A stretch of 64,000 nucleotides of DNA from Furfurilactobacillus milii. GTDB lineage: Bacteria; Bacillota; Bacilli; Lactobacillales; Lactobacillaceae. The notes under the pieces are model-generated. The model saw nothing but the letters and a program-made list of their open reading frames with translations. It had not been told where the DNA came from and did no database searches. Made by a program: the position numbers and the translations under genes. Positions 37,103-47,444 of this stretch are shown here, in pieces. The DNA lies in the NCBI RefSeq assembly GCF_009863985.1, contig NZ_WEZT01000021.1, positions 34,969-98,968 of the forward strand, written 5' to 3'. Within the stretch, counting starts at the first letter, position 1. Every line of letters starts with the position of its first letter.

Positions 37103-39448
37103 TTATAACTCATGTTCAATGGACAGTAGTTCGGGAGAAACGTGACTAATAACAGGACTTGCTTCACCAATGGTAACTAACGACAAGTGGTGCATCGCAC
37201 GTGACGCAATCGTATAAAGAATTCCGATAGCATCGTCTGTTGGGTAATTGCTGATCGAAACATCGTAGGCGATGACAGAGTCGAACTCGAGTCCCTTTGC
37301 TAAATAAACGGGTAGTACAATGACCCCTTTGGGCAATGTGCGGTCCATATCATTTAGCAGGGTGATGGGAAAGTCACGGTGAAGCTCACGGTAGACTTGC
37401 TGGGCGGTGGTAACGTCCTTCGTTAAGATTGCGACGGTGCCGTACGTATCAAGTTCTGCCTGAACTAGCTCCTTTGTGGCACTGATGGCGTCTTGTTCAT
37501 TATACCGCAATAAAATCCGTGGCAAGTCGCCGGGGCGATTGAACGCTTGAATTTGGTCACCATCTGGCAATAATCCCTTCGCGAAATTGGTGATTGGTAG
37601 CGTGGAACGGTAGCTTCTGCTCAACGTAATCAAGTTTGGCCGTTTGGCATTAAACGCTTGGGCGAGATTGTCCAATAGTTCCTGTGGCCGCTGCATGCGG
37701 TTGAACAAGGCCTGCTCGCTATCCCCAAGAAGGGTGAACTTAGCTTTTGGAAATGCGTGACGGAAGTAGCACATTTGGGTCATCGAATAGTCTTGCATTT
37801 CATCAATGAATAAATAGGCGATACTACGATTTTGACCGCCGCCGGTAATAAGATCTCGCAGATAAAGCAGTGGCACTGCGTCATCTAAACTGATGCGGTG
37901 ATATTCAATGTTTGTGTCGAAATCTTGTTCATGCATGTCCCAGTGATCAGCGTCAACATTTGCGGGTGTTACCGTTTGTAGAAAATGATCGTACTGGCGA
38001 TAAACATCGAGAAAGTAATTATTGAATAATGCGTCATACACTGGCTCGTATCGTTTGCGAACGATTTCTCGCGAAGCAAACTCAACTTCATCGTCGAGCT
38101 CCTTGAACCGGCCAACCCGTTCACCTAGCAAATCGTGATAGTGCTCAGTGTCTAGATTATCGAGTGCTTCGGCGACCCAGTCGTCTTTTGCGTCCGTGCG
38201 GATTCGCCGTTTGAGCTTTTTAATCAGCCTGTTCTTAGTGGCGAGAATTTTACCAGTCGTGCTCATCGTCTCTGGTTGTTCTGCATAAATGGCAGCAATC
38301 GCTTCCTTGGTGAAGAAGAGTGAACCATCAAGGAGGATGTCGTTAAACCGAATGTCCTGGGTCGGAACATGTTTACAATAAGCCGTGACAGCTTTAACAA
38401 ACGCGGTGCTTTCAAGATAGTTACGGACATCACGGAACATTGGATTGGTGTCATCAGCGTCTGATTCGTAGCGTTCAAATAATGTTTGTACGTTGAGACC
38501 TTGCAAACGTTGGGTGAGAAAGTCGTCCAGCGTGACCTGCCGCATGTTTCGTTCCCCTAAACTAGGGAGCACTTCTGAAATGTAGTGACTGAACAAACGG
38601 TTAGGGGAGAACAGGATCATTTGATCGGCTTGCAGTTCACTTTCACCACCGTTACGGCTGTGATAGAGCAAAAAGGCGATCCGCTGCAGAATGGCCGAGG
38701 TCTTACCAGATCCAGCTACTCCTTGAACGACCAATAGATCAGAGCGGGTGTCACGAATAATATCGTTTTGCTCTTTTTGAATGGTAGCGACGATGTTTTG
38801 CATCACTTCGTCGTTTTGTTGTCCTAAAACAGCCTGCAACATTTCGTCACCAACCGTTTCGTTGGTATCAAACATGTTTTTGATCTCGCCATCTTTAATG
38901 GTGAATTGACGTTTCTTCTGTAAATCCGTCGTTTGTTTGCCAGCGGGTGTCGTGTAGGCGACTTTACCGAGTGTGCCGTTGTAATAGATACTGGAAATGG
39001 GTGCCCGCCAATCGTAGACAACAAAGTCCTGTGCTTCGTTGGTGAGTGAAAATGTCCCAATGTATAAAGATTCTGGTTTGGACTCGCCGGCATCCTGAAT
39101 GTCGATGCGTCCGAAATAAGGTGATTCCTTGAGTTGTTTTAAATTGTCGAGTTGTTGACGAATGGTCGCTTCGTTAGTCACGGCCAAATAAACTAATTGT
39201 CGTTGCTGTTGTAGCTGCGCATTGGTTTCCATCGCATCATCGACCTCAAACGTGTTGACTGATGCGTTTTCAGCATAGTTTTTCTGAATGGCGCTCGTTT
39301 CGTGGTGTGCCCGTTCGAATTGTTGCTGATTGTCGACCAACTGGCGGTTGATCTCGTCCATGACTTGGTCTACACGCTGCTGCTCATGCTGTCGTTCTTC
39401 GTTATCCAAATAATTAGCCTCCGTGTGATCAGTGACAAGTCTGTTCAT
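37103..39448 (-). CDS. helD: HelD-type RNA polymerase-associated helicase
   Basis: About 781 residues. A coiled-coil N-terminus (about 1-100, ERQHEQQRVDQVMDEINRQL) precedes DFVVYDWRAPISSIYY, a HelD family mark. Walker A is VVQGVAGSGKTSAILQR (about residue 245), with UvrD-like motifs FIDEMQDYSMTQM and LSRSYRSTLPI and, near the end, KGLEFDSVIAYDVS. HelD clears stalled RNA polymerase using ATP. Start is ambiguous: ATG 39448 with AAGGCG close by, or ATG 39466 with no ribosome site. The 5' flank carries repeat pair D/K. Confidence 0.9.
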   Translation of the reverse strand: MNRLVTDHTEANYLDNEERQHEQQRVDQVMDEINRQLVDNQQQFERAHHETSAIQKNYAENASVNTFEVDDAMETNAQLQQQRQLVYLAVTNEATIRQQLDNLKQLKESPYFGRIDIQDAGESKPESLYIGTFSLTNEAQDFVVYDWRAPISSIYYNGTLGKVAYTTPAGKQTTDLQKKRQFTIKDGEIKNMFDTNETVGDEMLQAVLGQQNDEVMQNIVATIQKEQNDIIRDTRSDLLVVQGVAGSGKTSAILQRIAFLLYHSRNGGESELQADQMILFSPNRLFSHYISEVLPSLGERNMRQVTLDDFLTQRLQGLNVQTLFERYESDADDTNPMFRDVRNYLESTAFVKAVTAYCKHVPTQDIRFNDILLDGSLFFTKEAIAAIYAEQPETMSTTGKILATKNRLIKKLKRRIRTDAKDDWVAEALDNLDTEHYHDLLGERVGRFKELDDEVEFASREIVRKRYEPVYDALFNNYFLDVYRQYDHFLQTVTPANVDADHWDMHEQDFDTNIEYHRISLDDAVPLLYLRDLITGGGQNRSIAYLFIDEMQDYSMTQMCYFRHAFPKAKFTLLGDSEQALFNRMQRPQELLDNLAQAFNAKRPNLITLSRSYRSTLPITNFAKGLLPDGDQIQAFNRPGDLPRILLRYNEQDAISATKELVQAELDTYGTVAILTKDVTTAQQVYRELHRDFPITLLNDMDRTLPKGVIVLPVYLAKGLEFDSVIAYDVSISNYPTDDAIGILYTIASRAMHHLSLVTIGEASPVISHVSPELLSIEHEL

Positions 39449-39493
39449 GACGCCTTGGGGCCTCATGTGAATATAAATAGTTCAATCTAAAAG

Positions 39494-39681
39494 TCCGCTT
39501 CCGGTTGGCGGTGGTGAAAACCGCTGTGGGACCGGATCAAACCTCCTGAAAATCGGAGTCTTTCACCTCGCCTTGAAGCCGAAAACCGCGTCTTCAAGCG
39601 CGTCCGTGTTGTAAATCCGGCCCAAACCGCCGCACTAACAACACCTTCACAGCAGGTTTTCACCACCACCGCCCTCCAGCT
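39494..39681 (+). repeat. Structured intergenic repeat, copy D (forward; pairs with K)
   Basis: Closing stem GGCGGTGGTGAAAACC with GGTTTTCACCACC...GCC; GCTGTGGGACC with CACAGC. Arms CTCC/GGAG, CTTGAAG/CTTCAAG and GTGTTGT/ACAACAC. The core has GGACCGGATCAAACC. Every stem differs from the other copies and still pairs. Confidence 0.9.
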
Positions 39682-39764
39682 ACCACTGTGTTGCCTCAAT
39701 ACACTGAGCCGATGTTCCGTCATTACCTTTTGTGGTAATAGTGGGCACTTGTAACAGTAGTCGA

Positions 39765-39846
39765 GTCGGTCAGGGACAGAGTTTCGAGGGCTTAGACCGT
39801 TCTGGGGGCTAGGCCCGGTCCCATGAAACGGCGTCTCTGACCGACG
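39765..39846 (-). repeat. Structured intergenic repeat, copy K (inverted, internally deleted; pairs with D)
   Basis: Closing stem GTCGGTCAGGGAC with GTCTCTGACCGAC, and GTTTC with GAAAC. Only about 82 bp long: the core GGGACCGGGCCTAGCCCC (minus strand) is kept, and arms 2 and 3 are missing. Confidence 0.75.
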
Positions 39847-39991
39847 GAACGCAGACATTTTATCTAGGGATTGAATTAAACGTCTAAGTGCATCTAAATT
39901 TGTTGGTAACTAAACGCAAACCATTTTATGCGCGAAAAAGGTTTGTGTCAATCATGTTGAATTACAGTTTGTGTGACTGTGAGACTGGGCT

Positions 39992-41337
<1,346 letters not shown>

Positions 41338-41401
41338 TCAGCCGTTAGCCATGCTCGTATAATGGTGACAGCAAGTTTGATGAAGAACGAGGTAACCAAG
41401 G

Positions 41402-42337
41402 ATGGAAAATTTAGCGATTGTCGATTTGGGCTCTAATTCTGTCCGAATGGGTGTCACTCAGATTGAAGATGACGGCTCCTTTAAGGAAGTTCGCCGGATT
41501 AAAGAAGACACCCGTATTTCCGAGGGCATGGGTGCTGAAAAACGGTTGACTAAGGTGGCGATGGATCGGACTATTGCCGCATTGGTTAACTTTAAAAAGG
41601 TTTACGAAAACCTCCCTAATCTGACCGTTCGGGCGATTACTACGGCGGCAGTGCGTCAAGCGGTCAACCAAAAAGAATTCCTTGACCGGGTCAAGCACGA
41701 GGTTGGACTGTCCCTTCAAGTGTTGTCGGGGGATGATGAAGCCTACTACGATTTCTTAGGTGCCATCAATGCGTTGCCATTAGATGACTGTCTCATTTTG
41801 GATACTGGTGGTGCCAGCTGTGAATTGATTCATGTCGCTAAACGGCGGGCAAAGAACTTAATTAGTGTGCCATTTGGCGCCGTTAATTTGTCTGAACAAT
41901 TTCATTTTGGCGACGTCATTACCGCTGGTCATTTGTTCTCGGGTCAAGTATTTGTTCGCAAACGTCTGCAAGATGTTTGGTGGTTGAACGAGGCGATGCA
42001 TTTGCCAATCGTGTTACTTGGTGGGGCAAACCGAACGTTGGCACGAATCAACCGTAAGGCTCAGAAAATGGCCCGTGTTGAAGACATTCACGGGTACCGT
42101 TTGAAAACAGAAACGGTATTCAACACGTTTGATCGCCTGATTTCGAAGAATAACAAACAGCGTCAGGCAATCGATGGCCTTGAATATGACCGGGCTGACA
42201 TTATCGTTGGCGGCATGTTGCCATTAGTTGAGTTAATACAACTGCTTGATTCAGACCGAGTCATTTTCTCAGAAAGTGGTGTGCGTGAGGGCATCGTGTC
42301 CGAGTATGTCAGCAAGCACCCGCGGTATAACGGGTGA
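41402..42337 (+). CDS. Ppx/GppA-family phosphatase
   Basis: A 311-residue protein of the ASKHA fold. The first phosphate loop is AIVDLGSNSVRMGV (residues 4-17), followed by ITTAAVRQAVNQ and the second loop LILDTGGASCELIHV. It hydrolyses polyphosphate or pppGpp in this family, and the size matches short exopolyphosphatases. No ppk gene is in view. GAGGTAACCAAGG precedes the ATG. The HMG-CoA reductase starts four bases after its stop, so the two are coupled. Confidence 0.85.
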   Translation: MENLAIVDLGSNSVRMGVTQIEDDGSFKEVRRIKEDTRISEGMGAEKRLTKVAMDRTIAALVNFKKVYENLPNLTVRAITTAAVRQAVNQKEFLDRVKHEVGLSLQVLSGDDEAYYDFLGAINALPLDDCLILDTGGASCELIHVAKRRAKNLISVPFGAVNLSEQFHFGDVITAGHLFSGQVFVRKRLQDVWWLNEAMHLPIVLLGGANRTLARINRKAQKMARVEDIHGYRLKTETVFNTFDRLISKNNKQRQAIDGLEYDRADIIVGGMLPLVELIQLLDSDRVIFSESGVREGIVSEYVSKHPRYNG

Positions 42338-42341
42338 CCAC

Positions 42342-43622
42342 ATGACTGATGAGGAGAAACAGGCTATGAAAGAGCAGCTTGCTCAATTTCGCCGATTGAC
42401 GTGGCAGCAGCGATTGGCGGTTGCCAGTCAGTTAGGCGACCTAACGACGATTCAGCGACAAATGCTGGCTGATAATGCCAGCGAGGATGATGCCTTGCTG
42501 ACAGAAAACTACTTGACGAGTTATCATTTGCCAGAAGGATTGGCCGCGACTATTCGGATGAACGGACACGACTATCTGGTACCAATGGTAACGGAAGAGC
42601 CTTCTGTCATTGCGGCTGCTAGTTATGGTGGCAAAATGTCCGCCAGCGGTGACGGCATCGTCACGCGGACGGACACGAACTTGCTGATGGGGCAGATTGT
42701 TTTCCAAACGGTGACGGTGGCTGAAATTAGTCGTTTTGTAACGCCCAATGAAGCAAAATTGCTGTCACTGGCTAATCAAGCGCATCCCAGTATTGTTAAG
42801 TACGGTGGCGGCGCCCGCAAACTGCGCGTACGTGCGCTGGGAGAGGGCTTTGTCAGCGTTGATTTGTTTGTCGATACTGGCGAGGCCATGGGTGCCAACA
42901 TTATGAATAGCATGTTGGAGGCTCTCGGCCATCATTTACAAGATGTCCTTGAACAACATCCGGTGATGAGCATTTTAGCAAACGATGGTCAACAGACGTT
43001 GGTCACCGCAGCGGTAAATGTGCCAGTCGCTAATTTAGCAAAGCATAATGCGGCGGTTGGCCTAACCGTTGCCAAACGAATTGTTGCAGCCGGCCAGATT
43101 GCTCAGCTGGATGTTAGCCGAGCAACAACGCATAACAAGGGCATCATGAACGGTGTCGATGCCGTCGTGATAGCGACCGGTAATGACTGGCGGGCCGTTG
43201 AAGCCAGTGCGCATGCGTACGCAGCCAGAGACGGTCAGTATCGTGGCTTGTCTCGTTGGCAGTTGGCTGGTGATCGGTTGATTGGCTCGCTAACGATGCC
43301 GATGCATTTGGGTGTTGTTGGCGGAGCGACGGCATCATTACCATTGGCCAAACTGAATCAGCAGATCCTACAAGTCAAAGATGTTGCTACGTTAAACCAA
43401 CTGACAGTTGCTTTGGGCTTGGCCCAAAATTTGGCAGCGCTGCGAGCGCTTGTCAGCGAAGGCATTCAACAAGGTCATATGCAACTGCAGTACCGCAACT
43501 TAGCAGTCGCTGCAGGTGCGACACCGGAGCAGGTACCGGCTGTGGTCGAAGCGCTCAAAACACACGCTCACCCATCCGCTACCTTAGCCAAAGCAATTGT
43601 CACCAAGCTCAATCAGCAATAA
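42342..43622 (+). CDS. mvaA: Class II (NAD-type) HMG-CoA reductase
   Basis: A 426-residue enzyme that makes mevalonate from HMG-CoA in the isoprenoid pathway. ENYLTSYHLPEGLA (about residue 47) and TEEPSVIAAASYGGKM match class II enzymes. The substrate and NAD parts show DTGEAMGANIMNSMLEAL, THNKGIMNGVDAVVIATGND and the catalytic-side LTMPMHLGVVGGAT. ATG 42342 uses GGGTGA of the preceding gene end as ribosome site. Its presence shows the mevalonate route, which makes the ispE gene at 52.8 kb an orphan of the other pathway as far as this window shows. Confidence 0.93.
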   Translation: MTDEEKQAMKEQLAQFRRLTWQQRLAVASQLGDLTTIQRQMLADNASEDDALLTENYLTSYHLPEGLAATIRMNGHDYLVPMVTEEPSVIAAASYGGKMSASGDGIVTRTDTNLLMGQIVFQTVTVAEISRFVTPNEAKLLSLANQAHPSIVKYGGGARKLRVRALGEGFVSVDLFVDTGEAMGANIMNSMLEALGHHLQDVLEQHPVMSILANDGQQTLVTAAVNVPVANLAKHNAAVGLTVAKRIVAAGQIAQLDVSRATTHNKGIMNGVDAVVIATGNDWRAVEASAHAYAARDGQYRGLSRWQLAGDRLIGSLTMPMHLGVVGGATASLPLAKLNQQILQVKDVATLNQLTVALGLAQNLAALRALVSEGIQQGHMQLQYRNLAVAAGATPEQVPAVVEALKTHAHPSATLAKAIVTKLNQQ

Positions 43623-43645
43623 CTGTTTTAGCGTTTGTGGTAACT

Positions 43646-43834
43646 GTCGCTTCCGGTTGGCGACATTGGAACGCCGTCGTGGGTCCGGTTCAAGCCTGTA
43701 GACCGCAGTCTTTCACCTCGCCGCCGAGTCTCGTGAGAAGCCGAGTCTCCGCGACCGTCCATGCTGTAAATTCGGGACACCACCGAATTAACACCATTTT
43801 CACGACTTGGTTCCAATGTCGCCGCCCTTCAGCT
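43646..43834 (+). repeat. Structured intergenic repeat, copy E (forward; pairs with L)
   Basis: Closing stem GGCGACATTGGAAC with GGTTCCAATGTCGCC; GTCGTGGG with CACGAC. Arm 3 is ATG-TGT-AATTCGG with CCGAATT-ACA-CAT. The conserved GGTTCAAGCC and GTCTTTCACCTCGCCG are present. Confidence 0.9.
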
Positions 43835-43994
43835 GATATAACAGTTTTCAAGCTATGTATAGGTTAATTTACTTTAGATTACAGACAGGCGACGATTTGC
43901 TTATCGGAACAGGCTGTGGTTTTACTGATCTGTAGTTATAGTCGAAATTTATTGGTTACAGGGAGCTAATGTTATTTTCATTAACGTTCACTGT

Positions 43995-44182
43995 AGTTGG
44001 AGGTTGTCCGCGTTGAAAAAACTGTGAAGATGATGTTAATGAAGCGGTTTTTGCTGAATTTACATCACGGACGAACTTGAAGACTCGGTTTTGGAGGCTT
44101 CAAGGCGAGGTGAGAGACCGTGTATTTGCGGGCTCGAACCGGTCCACACAGTGGCTTCAGCGCGGACAACTGGAGACGGAAG
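43995..44182 (-). repeat. Structured intergenic repeat, copy L (inverted; pairs with E)
   Basis: Closing stem GGTTGTCCGCGTTGA with TCAGCGCGGACAAC, and CTGTG with CACAG. On the minus strand: GGACCGGTTCGAGCCC, GGTCTCTCACCTCGCC, CTTGAAG/CTTCAAG and GTGATGT/ACATCAT. Confidence 0.88.
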
Positions 44183-44258
44183 CTTAAAGTAACTAATCGT
44201 AACTTGGTATTAAATGTGAAACCAATAATGAATTTTATGTAGAAATAAAGGAGTAAAC

Positions 44259-45227
44259 ATGGCAGACATTAAATTAGCGCCAGCGGTTCAAACGTTGTTG
44301 GACCAAGTCAACGAGCTATTTCCTGGCACGGTAATGGTCCAGTTCGGTGACAAACACGCCGGTTACGTTCGTGATGATCAGGTTGAACAACATGTGTTAA
44401 AAGACCGCCTGTTGATCTGGGTTGACGATATTACCGCGCCTCAGTATTCAGCGGCTCACGAACTGAGTCACTTGTTGATGTTGTTGCAAGGTTTTCCTCA
44501 GATTGAATTTAACCTCACGTTTGGTGACGATGAGTTGGATGAACAGCTGATGGCCATGTCGACCCAGTTGTTCAATATCGTGAACCATGTGGTGATTTTT
44601 CCAGCCTTGGCTGGTCATGGCTTGATTGACGACAAGGTCAGTGATGAATTTTATAACGGAATTTTTGCGACGATTGATCCTGAACCCGAAACAGGTGCTG
44701 AAGATGACGCACAAAATGCATTACGTTTGCTCGTGTTACTAGATGCACTTGTATTTTACGGGGATGGTATCAGTAAGCATGAAAAGGAATTAGGTACCAA
44801 TTTCCCGAAGACCTATGCAGCCGCTAAAAAGCTGTACGATGTGATGATGGCTAAACAAATCAATACACCGTTTGAGGTTCGGCGGGCACTGGTTCGTTTG
44901 TACAAGGCGTTTGATGAACAATTAACTGATTGGGGTTTGCCAGCGTTGAATAGTACGGCATTCACAACGGTCACAAGCGTATTGAGTGAACGTCAATTGC
45001 GGTTGGAAATGCGCCAGATGTTTGAAATTTTCCATTCTGATTTGAAAGATAAACAGTCAGGAGAACGAGCTTATGTTGCATTGAATCGTTCTGATCGGCA
45101 AAATGCATTTGTGATGACACCGCCTAAGGAAGATGCGGACAGTTCGTCGTTTTTCAAAGAAGTGTATGATACGCCGGTTAAGGATTTCCTCGAGGCGCAT
45201 AACATTAGTTATATCGTGCGGGATTAG
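44259..45227 (+). CDS. Putative zincin-type metallopeptidase, family unknown
   Basis: A 322-residue soluble protein. SAAHELSHLLMLLQG (about residues 66-80) contains an HExxH motif inside a predicted helix, as in zinc metallopeptidases; a third ligand (Glu or His downstream) cannot be assigned with confidence, though the DDELDEQLMAM stretch after it is acidic. No signal peptide. AAAGGAG precedes the ATG. The C-terminal half is helical with no recognised domain. It runs 35 bp before the Sir2 gene. Peptidase activity is inference. Confidence 0.6.
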   Translation: MADIKLAPAVQTLLDQVNELFPGTVMVQFGDKHAGYVRDDQVEQHVLKDRLLIWVDDITAPQYSAAHELSHLLMLLQGFPQIEFNLTFGDDELDEQLMAMSTQLFNIVNHVVIFPALAGHGLIDDKVSDEFYNGIFATIDPEPETGAEDDAQNALRLLVLLDALVFYGDGISKHEKELGTNFPKTYAAAKKLYDVMMAKQINTPFEVRRALVRLYKAFDEQLTDWGLPALNSTAFTTVTSVLSERQLRLEMRQMFEIFHSDLKDKQSGERAYVALNRSDRQNAFVMTPPKEDADSSSFFKEVYDTPVKDFLEAHNISYIVRD

Positions 45228-45261
45228 GTTGGCGTGATTGGCAAACGAAAGGTGGTTCGTG

Positions 45262-45969
45262 ATGACAGAGAATTTGCAAACATTGTTTGATCAAGCACAA
45301 CACATTACGTTTATGACTGGGGCGGGCGTTTCGACTGCTTCAGGCATTCCTGATTACCGGTCCAAGTCTGGACTGTATTCGGCTAAGTTCAAGGGTTTAC
45401 CACCAGAGTACTTGTTGAGCCATGACTGTTTCGTTGATCAGCCTGAAATGTTCTATGATTTTGTGAAAGAGAATTTGTACTTTCCAGATGCCAAGCCAAA
45501 CGTCATTCACGAAAAAATTGCGGCGTTGTGTCAATCAGGTCGGGCCTCATTGATTACCCAAAACATTGATAATCTGGACAGAACAGCCGGTAATGGCCAA
45601 GTTGTTGAGTTTCATGGCAATTTATATTGCTGTTATTGTAGCAAGGACGGCGAACAGGTTGATTGGCACGATTACATGAAATCCATGTATCATGACACAG
45701 ACCACGGGATCATTCGCCCAGACATTGTGTTATATGGCGAGTCTATCTCGGAGTCTGCACTACAGCGGTCCATGGCTGCTATTGAAGCGGCTGACTTGTT
45801 AGTGATTGTTGGTACTTCGTTTAAGGTATATCCGTTTGCCGGGTTGATTAATTACCGTCGGCCCAATGCTAAGCTGATTGTGGTGAATAATGAACCGATT
45901 CCAGCAGGCAGCGTAACGGCTCAATATACCGGCGATGCAGAAACGTTTTTTGCTGGTCTAAAAGGTTAA
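45262..45969 (+). CDS. Sir2-family NAD-dependent protein deacylase
   Basis: A 235-residue sirtuin. ATG 45262 follows AAAGGTGG. NAD-binding TGAGVSTASGIPDYRS (about residue 19), TQNIDNLDRTAG and the catalytic His in VEFHGNLY are intact, as are GIIRPDIVLYGE and VGTSFKVYPFAG. The zinc ribbon is odd: CCYCSKDG gives the first Cys pair, but the second pair expected just before IIRPDIV is absent (MYHDTDHG). Zinc binding may use His/Asp or be lost. The pathway role is unknown. Confidence 0.9.
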   Translation: MTENLQTLFDQAQHITFMTGAGVSTASGIPDYRSKSGLYSAKFKGLPPEYLLSHDCFVDQPEMFYDFVKENLYFPDAKPNVIHEKIAALCQSGRASLITQNIDNLDRTAGNGQVVEFHGNLYCCYCSKDGEQVDWHDYMKSMYHDTDHGIIRPDIVLYGESISESALQRSMAAIEAADLLVIVGTSFKVYPFAGLINYRRPNAKLIVVNNEPIPAGSVTAQYTGDAETFFAGLKG

Positions 45970-46048
45970 ATCAATTGCGTTTTGGGCCGGACTTTCTTAC
46001 AATTAATGTATTAAATGCAGGTGCCATAAAGAAAGTGGGTGACAGAGG

Positions 46049-46369
46049 ATGAATCGTGATGATATTTTTGCCCGGCTTGGGAGTTTACTGTCACAGATGA
46101 AGTGGGTCAATCGACTACAACTATTATTTGATTTCTTAATGTTTTACGGTGCTTGGCAAGTGTTCTTTGGCGCCCAACCAGCAATGCTGTTTGGTGTCGC
46201 CATGCCACGAACGAATGCCGCAATGGTGACCTTCCTGTTTGCGATGATCAGCTGGTCATTTTCTGCCATTCGCAGCAATTACCGGCGTCAGGGATTGATG
46301 TTGATCAGCACATTGAAGGGCAAGACCTTATCTGAAGAAGAAACCAACGTTATTCGTCAGTTTAAGTAA
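46049..46369 (+). CDS. Small membrane protein of unknown function
   Basis: A 106-residue protein with two predicted helices (about 26-45 and 52-72) and a basic, polar C-terminus (SNYRRQGLMLISTLKGKTLS). GTGGGTGACAGAGG precedes the ATG. A terminator follows. No family recognised. Confidence 0.65.
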   Translation: MNRDDIFARLGSLLSQMKWVNRLQLLFDFLMFYGAWQVFFGAQPAMLFGVAMPRTNAAMVTFLFAMISWSFSAIRSNYRRQGLMLISTLKGKTLSEEETNVIRQFK

Positions 46370-46394
46370 CGCTAATCATATTTGAAGATTATTC

Positions 46395-46424
46395 AACGGT
46401 GCCCATAATGGTGGCACCGTTTTT
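46395..46424 (+). terminator. Rho-independent terminator
   Basis: AACGGTGCC pairs with GGCACCGTT around a nine-base loop, followed by five T. Confidence 0.9.
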
Positions 46425-46475
46425 GTTAGAAATTATTGCAAGAACGCAAGAATAGATCAAAAGGGGGACAACGAA

Positions 46476-47324
46476 TTGATTACGATAGGATTATCGACAT
46501 GGACGCGGCATCCACATTTAATTCACGATGAACAGCGTGATGTGCTGTTTTCTGAGTATGCTGGTGTGTTTCCGCTGGTTGAATTGGATACGTCTTTTTA
46601 TGGTGTACCCAGTATTAAGACCGTCACCAATTGGCGCAATCAAGCACCAGATGGCTTTCAGTACATTTTGAAGGCCCATCAGGTGATGACACGTCATGAT
46701 GATGCGAAGTCTGAACAAGTCAGTGATGACGAGCGCTGGCAAACGTTTAATCAATTCCGTCGCGCAGTTGTTCCGTTAGTCAAGGCGGGAATGTTGGCAA
46801 CCGTGTTATTTCAGTTTCCACCGTACTTTACTCGAAACTTAGACCATATTCGTTATCTACGTGACGTGCGGATTCACATGGGCGATTTGCCGATTGCGGT
46901 AGAGTTCCGTGATCCCAGTTGGTATGAAGGTAGTTTGAGCAAGGATGTGTTTGATTACTTGACGAGTCTTAACATGACGTACGTAATTGCGGATGAACCG
47001 AATGATGGCAATCGCGGCGTGCCATTTACACCGGTCGTCACAACGCCAACTGCAGCGTACTTTCGATTTCACGGTCAGAACCGGCGTGGTTGGTTAGATC
47101 ACCAGGGAGACTGGCGTAAGGATCGTACCAATTATCGGTATTCAGATGATGAGTTAGCTCGCTTAGGTGAAGCTGTTAAAACAGTGAGCCAACAGGTTGA
47201 CCAAACGTACGTGATCTTCAACAATAATGGGCATCGAGACGCCGCGGCTAATGCTGAAAGTCTGCGTGATCAACTGGGATTAACGTTTAATGGATTGGGA
47301 CCCACCCAATTAGATTTATTTTGA
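46476..47324 (+). CDS. DUF72-family protein
   Basis: A 282-residue TIM-barrel-like protein of the widespread DUF72 (YunF/YecE) family; its biochemical role is not established. Marks are GLSTWTRHP at the start, VELDTSFYGVPS, LFQFPPYF, AVEFRDPSWY and AYFRFHGQNRRGW. The start is TTG 46476 with AAAGGGGG eight bases upstream; no ATG is in position. It precedes metG. Confidence 0.88.
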   Translation: MITIGLSTWTRHPHLIHDEQRDVLFSEYAGVFPLVELDTSFYGVPSIKTVTNWRNQAPDGFQYILKAHQVMTRHDDAKSEQVSDDERWQTFNQFRRAVVPLVKAGMLATVLFQFPPYFTRNLDHIRYLRDVRIHMGDLPIAVEFRDPSWYEGSLSKDVFDYLTSLNMTYVIADEPNDGNRGVPFTPVVTTPTAAYFRFHGQNRRGWLDHQGDWRKDRTNYRYSDDELARLGEAVKTVSQQVDQTYVIFNNNGHRDAAANAESLRDQLGLTFNGLGPTQLDLF

Positions 47325-47444
47325 GAAATTCTGTTTGATAAACTCCGTAGCCATGCAAAGTGCTATGGTATACTTATTCAGACTAACGAGGTGTTCGTGA
47401 TGCCAAACATTGCGGGCTCGCGAACTAAAGGAGAAGATTTGTTC

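Noticed and set aside
39487-39858. A 123-residue minus-strand ORF across repeats D and K, and similar ones at 43628-43816 and 26140-26628
   Set aside because: They run through structured repeats or antisense to real genes, have no ribosome site, and the reading frame is not kept between repeat copies.
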